From assembly GCF_000276665.1 (NCBI RefSeq), contig NW_004955423.1:648915-712914 (forward strand): 64,000 bases of DNA, given 5' to 3'. The DNA comes from Chinchilla lanigera (Eukaryota > Chordata > Mammalia > Rodentia > Chinchillidae). Positions 1-64,000 of the stretch are shown here, one piece after another. The notes beneath the pieces are model-generated. The model searched no databases. It had not been told where the DNA came from and worked only from the letters and a program-made list of their open reading frames with translations. The position numbers and the translations under genes are program-made. Within the stretch, counting starts at the first letter, position 1. Each line of letters opens with the position of its first letter.

Positions 1-173
1 TTCACTTCATATAGGTAGCTAGTACTTACATTGGGGTGGGGGGAGGCCTAAGTGTTCTATATGAGATTCAGAACTAACTGGACAATATTGAATTATTCAA
101 TTGAATTATTAAAATTGAATAATTATGAATTTCCAGGGAGTTATTACTATTTCTTCACTGTATCCATTTCTAT

Positions 174-210
174 TTGTGTGTGTGTGTCTGTATGTGTGTA
201 TATGTGTGTG
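174..210. repeat. GT-rich microsatellite
   Basis: Interrupted GT dinucleotide run directly before the antisense B1 at 214. Confidence 0.8.
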
Positions 211-213
211 CCT

Positions 214-354
214 TTTTCAGGCAGGGACTCACTATGCAGTTCAGGCTGGTCTTGAACTCACTTTGTAGCCCAGGTTGGCTTCAAACGCACAACAATCCTC
301 CTGCCTTAGCTTCCAGAGTGCTGTGATTACAGGTGTGCGCCACCAAGCCCAGCT
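214..354 (-). mobile_element. B1 SINE, antisense
   Basis: Reads as the reverse complement of a B1 element: T-rich tail, 'CTCACTATGCAGTTCAGGCT', 'CTTTGTAGCCCAGG', then 'GATTACAGGTGTGCGCCACC'. It carries the rodent internal near-duplication (two 'CAGGCTGG/CAGGTTGG' blocks). Several substitutions suggest moderate age. Confidence 0.85.
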
Positions 355-475
355 CTCCATTTCTAGTAGGACATCAATGTAAGGGAATTTGACTTCAAAA
401 CAGCTAAAATTTATTTATTCTTTCTAAAAAAGGTAACTTAAAAGCAGACTTGTTTTGCACAGTCTTTTTGTTTCA

Positions 476-619
476 TCTTTTTAAGACAGGATCTCACTAT
501 GCAGTTCAGGCTGGGCTTGAGTTCACTTTGTAGCCCAGGCTGGTCTCGAACTCACAAAGATCCTCCCTCCTCAGCCTCCTGAGCGCTGAGATTACAGGTG
601 TGCACCACCACATCCAGCT
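476..619 (-). mobile_element. B1 SINE, antisense
   Basis: Second antisense B1, similar to the one at 214. It has 'GACAGGATCTCACTATGCAG' near its tail end and 'GATTACAGGTGTGCACCACC' near the promoter end. Confidence 0.85.
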
Positions 620-852
620 GCAGAGGCTTTTTTAACCATACATTCATGGTCTCTAAGGAAACTGCATTCTACTTCCTAGTAGATGGGATTCACAAATGTT
701 TCTTGCAATATTACAGAAAATGTAACAGGTAAGAGTTTTAAGTGATAGAAATAAAAATGTTAAATCACTGTCTTAATGAGCATGCTATTTCAAGAAGTAT
801 TAGATATATGAACAGTTATAATCAGTCTGTTTGTTGCATAGTAAGAATATTT

Positions 853-1027
853 GGCCAGGCATGGTGGCGCACATCGAGAAATCAGCACCCTGAAAGACAG
901 CAGGTTGCAAGTTCCAGTGCAGCCTGGACAACTTAGGAACTAACAAGACCTTGTCTCAAAATGAAGAATAGAAAAAGCTGGGGAGAGCTCAGTGCAAAGG
1001 CCCAAGGTACAATCCTCAGTACTGAGG
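853..1027 (+). mobile_element. Composite B1+ID SINE (B1-dID-like), diverged
   Basis: A degenerate sense B1 ('GGCCAGGCATGGTGGCGCAC' to 'CTTGTCTCAAAATGAA') runs straight into a degenerate tRNA-like ID half ('GCTGGGGAGAGCTCAGTGCA' to 'AATCCTCAGTACTGAGG') with only a short A-rich link. Dimeric B1-ID SINEs are known from squirrel-, dormouse- and beaver-related rodents. The copy is old. Confidence 0.65.
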
Positions 1028-1049
1028 AAGTGGGGAACATTCCCCATTT

Positions 1050-1200
1050 ATCAAAAATTATTTGAGTGTCTGCTGGGAGCCTACCACACAGATATGGTTC
1101 CTGTCCACACGGGACTGAGAAACTAGCCAGGGAGACAGATGACATGTAAACAAACAGAATAATCCTCAGTGCTGACAACTGCAAGGAAAGCAATAAACGA
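1050..1200. repeat. Old L2-like fragment
   Basis: The text around 'GAGTGTCTGCTGGGAGCCTA' and 'GGGAGACAGATGACATGTAA' resembles a common ancient mammalian L2-type end sequence. The match is from memory and degenerate. Confidence 0.3.
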
Positions 1201-1734
1201 GGCACCATCAGAGAACATAACAGAGCAAGGGCAAGCCAAGAAGCATAGAAAAAGGAGCGCCTGACTCTGCCCAGGGACAGCTGTCTGTCTATAGGTAGCT
1301 GTGTTAGGAATGAGACTTGAAAAAGTAGAATTTTGCCAAAAAAGGAGAATGGGGGATGGAAAGCAGAGCCAAGGAGAGAGCAAGAGCCTGACACGGGGGA
1401 GACGGAAGCCCAGCGTGCTTGTCTGGTGGACACTGGCTCAGCCAGGCCATGCGTGGCCAACACTGGAACCGACCTCTCTGGGAGACAGTTGGGAGCTGCA
1501 GGTTTCTGAGCAGAAGTGACAAGATTTGATTGACCTGCTAAGTAACTCAGGTCCCAGGGTAGAAGACGCATCAGAAGGGAGGAAATAAAGAAAGGGACCA
1601 GGGAGAAGGCTGTCCTGGAGCAATATCCTGCAAGAGAAGTGAATGCCAGCAGTCCTAGTAGGGGAGGGAAAAAGATAGGGGAAGTGCTTACTTAATACTC
1701 ACTTATTCAATCATTTATTTATTTTTATATGAAG

Positions 1735-2260
1735 GAACACCCTTTTATTATTAAACATTTTATCCTAGAAATATGTTTAAAAGTAGAGTAAAAAAAATTT
1801 TGAACTCCCACACAGCTGTCACCCAGCTTCAACTGTTAATCAGTGTGTGCCCAGTTCTTATTTTAGCTGTTCTTCACTCTTTTTCCCTAATGTTTTTTTG
1901 AAGTAAATCACAGGCAACAAACATGTCACTTCGCCCTTCCACACTTCCTAGGTATCTCTAACAAAGAACTGGTTTTAACGAAACCATCGTGTTGTGATTA
2001 CTCCCAAAAACTTAATGGTAATTTTTCAGTATCACCCAATACCCAGCCCATGCCCATTACCCACTGTGAGAGCTGGTCTGTCCAGATCGGAATCAAAAGC
2101 CACATACGGTTCCTTGTTGATATGTCTCTTGGGTCCCTTTGCATCTCTACCAATCTTGAGCGAGAAAGGAGGATCAACAGGATTCTGATAAATTTGCCTT
2201 GGTACGGATTCTTACCTGCTTGCTTCCTTCCTTCCCACTCTACTCAGGACTCCTTCCTGG
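1735..2260. repeat. Ancient LINE-like fragment
   Basis: Includes 'CAGCTGTCACCCAGCTTCAA', 'AAGTAAATCACAGGCAACAA' and 'TACCCAGCCCATGCCCATTA', in the order found in a widespread ancient mammalian interspersed repeat that I believe is L1M-class. The family name and orientation are uncertain. Confidence 0.45.
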
Positions 2261-2353
2261 CCGATTCTAGGTGCACACGTAACTTTGAAAATCGCTATCT
2301 TAAAACTTAGACCTCATCCCTAAAAGATTCTTACAGGGTATCAGGGATTCAAT

Positions 2354-2494
2354 CTTTTTTTTTTTTTGGTCTCACTATGCAGTTCAGGCTGAGCTTGAGC
2401 TCACTTTGTAGCCCAGGCTGGTCTCAGACTTGCAATGATCCTTCTGCCTCAGCCTCCCGAGTGCTGGGATTACAGGGTGCGCTCCCAAGTCCGG
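2354..2494 (-). mobile_element. B1 SINE, antisense
   Basis: Starts with a T run (2355-2367). It continues with the B1 antisense blocks 'TCACTATGCAGTTCAGGCTG' and 'CTCCCGAGTGCTGGGATTAC'. The promoter end is slightly damaged. Confidence 0.85.
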
Positions 2495-3239
2495 ATCAAT
2501 CACTTTTGAAACCAAGAGGAATAAAGTCAGTCAGGATTCAAACTCAGTTTTCAGAATACAAGGTGTTCGTGTCAGGCTCTGGGAGTTGGAGGCAATAAAT
2601 TTGAGGGTGTCCACATTCCCCGTCCAAATCCGTAAACAAGTCTGAGTTTTGGGCTGGGGTCACCTGAACACTGCCCTCTATTGAAGAACTGGCAAGGGGA
2701 CTTCTCTCTGACTCCTGCCAGCAGCAGCTTTAAAGGCAAGGCGATGTTATTGTGGAATCTTCCATGACAGAGTAGCGTTGAACAGAGGAAGAGGTGCGAG
2801 CTGCCTGAAACGGACCCATGGGGGAAAGCCTGCGGGACACGAGGAAGTCTGGCAGTGCCTACAAAGCCCGGAGGTGAACAGATGCGCGCCCTCCGCAGCA
2901 GCCTCCCTCCGCGCTCCGACAGCTGCGCTCTGTTTTCCTTCCTCCGGGAGTCTTGTGTGGTATCACTAAGCCAGCGATCAGAATCACTCTGGTGTATCTA
3001 ATGTCACCATGAAACTATTTGTGATTGACTAGCCCAGCAGGGCAACTTGGAATAAGAACCTTTGATTTTTCCCAAGTAGATTTTAAAAAATTTGTTTCTG
3101 AAAGCAATCTTGCAGAAAAAATTCCTATCATCAGAAAGAAGGGAGGGAAAGGTTTTCAAGCTTACAGGAGGTCAGATAGCACCTGAGTATGTGTACATAA
3201 TGACATCTATTTTTAAAAATATTTTTCTATCAATTACAG

Positions 3240-64000
<60,761 letters not shown>

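Larger units (their letters stand above)
1..3239 (+). other. ABCA4: ABCA4 intron 6, 3' part
   Basis: I see no exon here; human exon 6 lies far upstream of exon 7 and no matching sequence is visible. The stretch holds a GT microsatellite, three antisense B1 SINEs, a B1+ID composite and an old LINE-like fragment. It ends in an ordinary CAG acceptor at 3237-3239. Confidence 0.75.

Noticed and set aside
1..3239. Possible ABCA4 exon 6 upstream of exon 7
   Set aside because: No 198-base frame with AG/GT borders and ABCA4-like sequence is visible. The stretch is repeats and unassigned intron.

Overview
The window is mammalian nuclear DNA carrying the middle of one gene on the + strand: ABCA4 (ABCR, the rim protein), the photoreceptor disc ABC flippase for N-retinylidene-phosphatidylethanolamine. 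I find 29 coding exons, matching human exons 7 to 35 (human residues about 257-1673). All have AG/GT borders and add up to 4247 coding bases in one open frame with no disruption. Human exons 7-35 total 4250 bases from memory; the difference is one codon missing in exon 27. Exons 1-6 lie upstream and exons 36-50 downstream of the window. Residue numbers below are human ABCA4 numbers.

The repeats point to a rodent. There are many 7SL-derived B1 SINEs with the rodent internal duplication, many tRNA-derived ID-type SINEs ('GGGGCTGGGGATTTAGCTCA' head), and at least one B1+ID composite. B1/ID dimers are known from squirrel-, dormouse- and beaver-related rodents. The ID sub-type makes me think of a beaver-like (castorimorph) genome, but that is a tentative guess from memory.

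Layout: 1-3239 is the end of intron 6. Exons 7-13 (3240-23726) encode the first lumenal domain, with a 14.5 kb intron 11 that holds no coding exon. Exons 14-16 (25594-32461) encode TM2-TM6. Exons 17-18 encode the linker. Exons 19-24 (40778-47157) encode nucleotide-binding domain 1 with Walker A, Q-loop, signature, Walker B and H-loop intact. Exons 24-27 encode the cytosolic regulatory/linker segment. Exon 28 carries TM7, and exons 28-35 (54971-63512) encode the second lumenal domain. The introns contain SINEs, old MIR/LINE-like fragments, a TIR-bearing DNA-transposon relic, microsatellites and one 100-N assembly gap.

I see no second protein-coding gene, RNA gene, CRISPR array or undescribed system. 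The best points for a second look are small: GT repeats close to exons 8 and 9, a rare GAG acceptor on exon 30, substitutions inside a lumenal disulfide hairpin, a tandem ID pair sharing one target-site duplication, an unrecognised local duplication in intron 11, and a SINE-associated assembly gap that looks artefactual.
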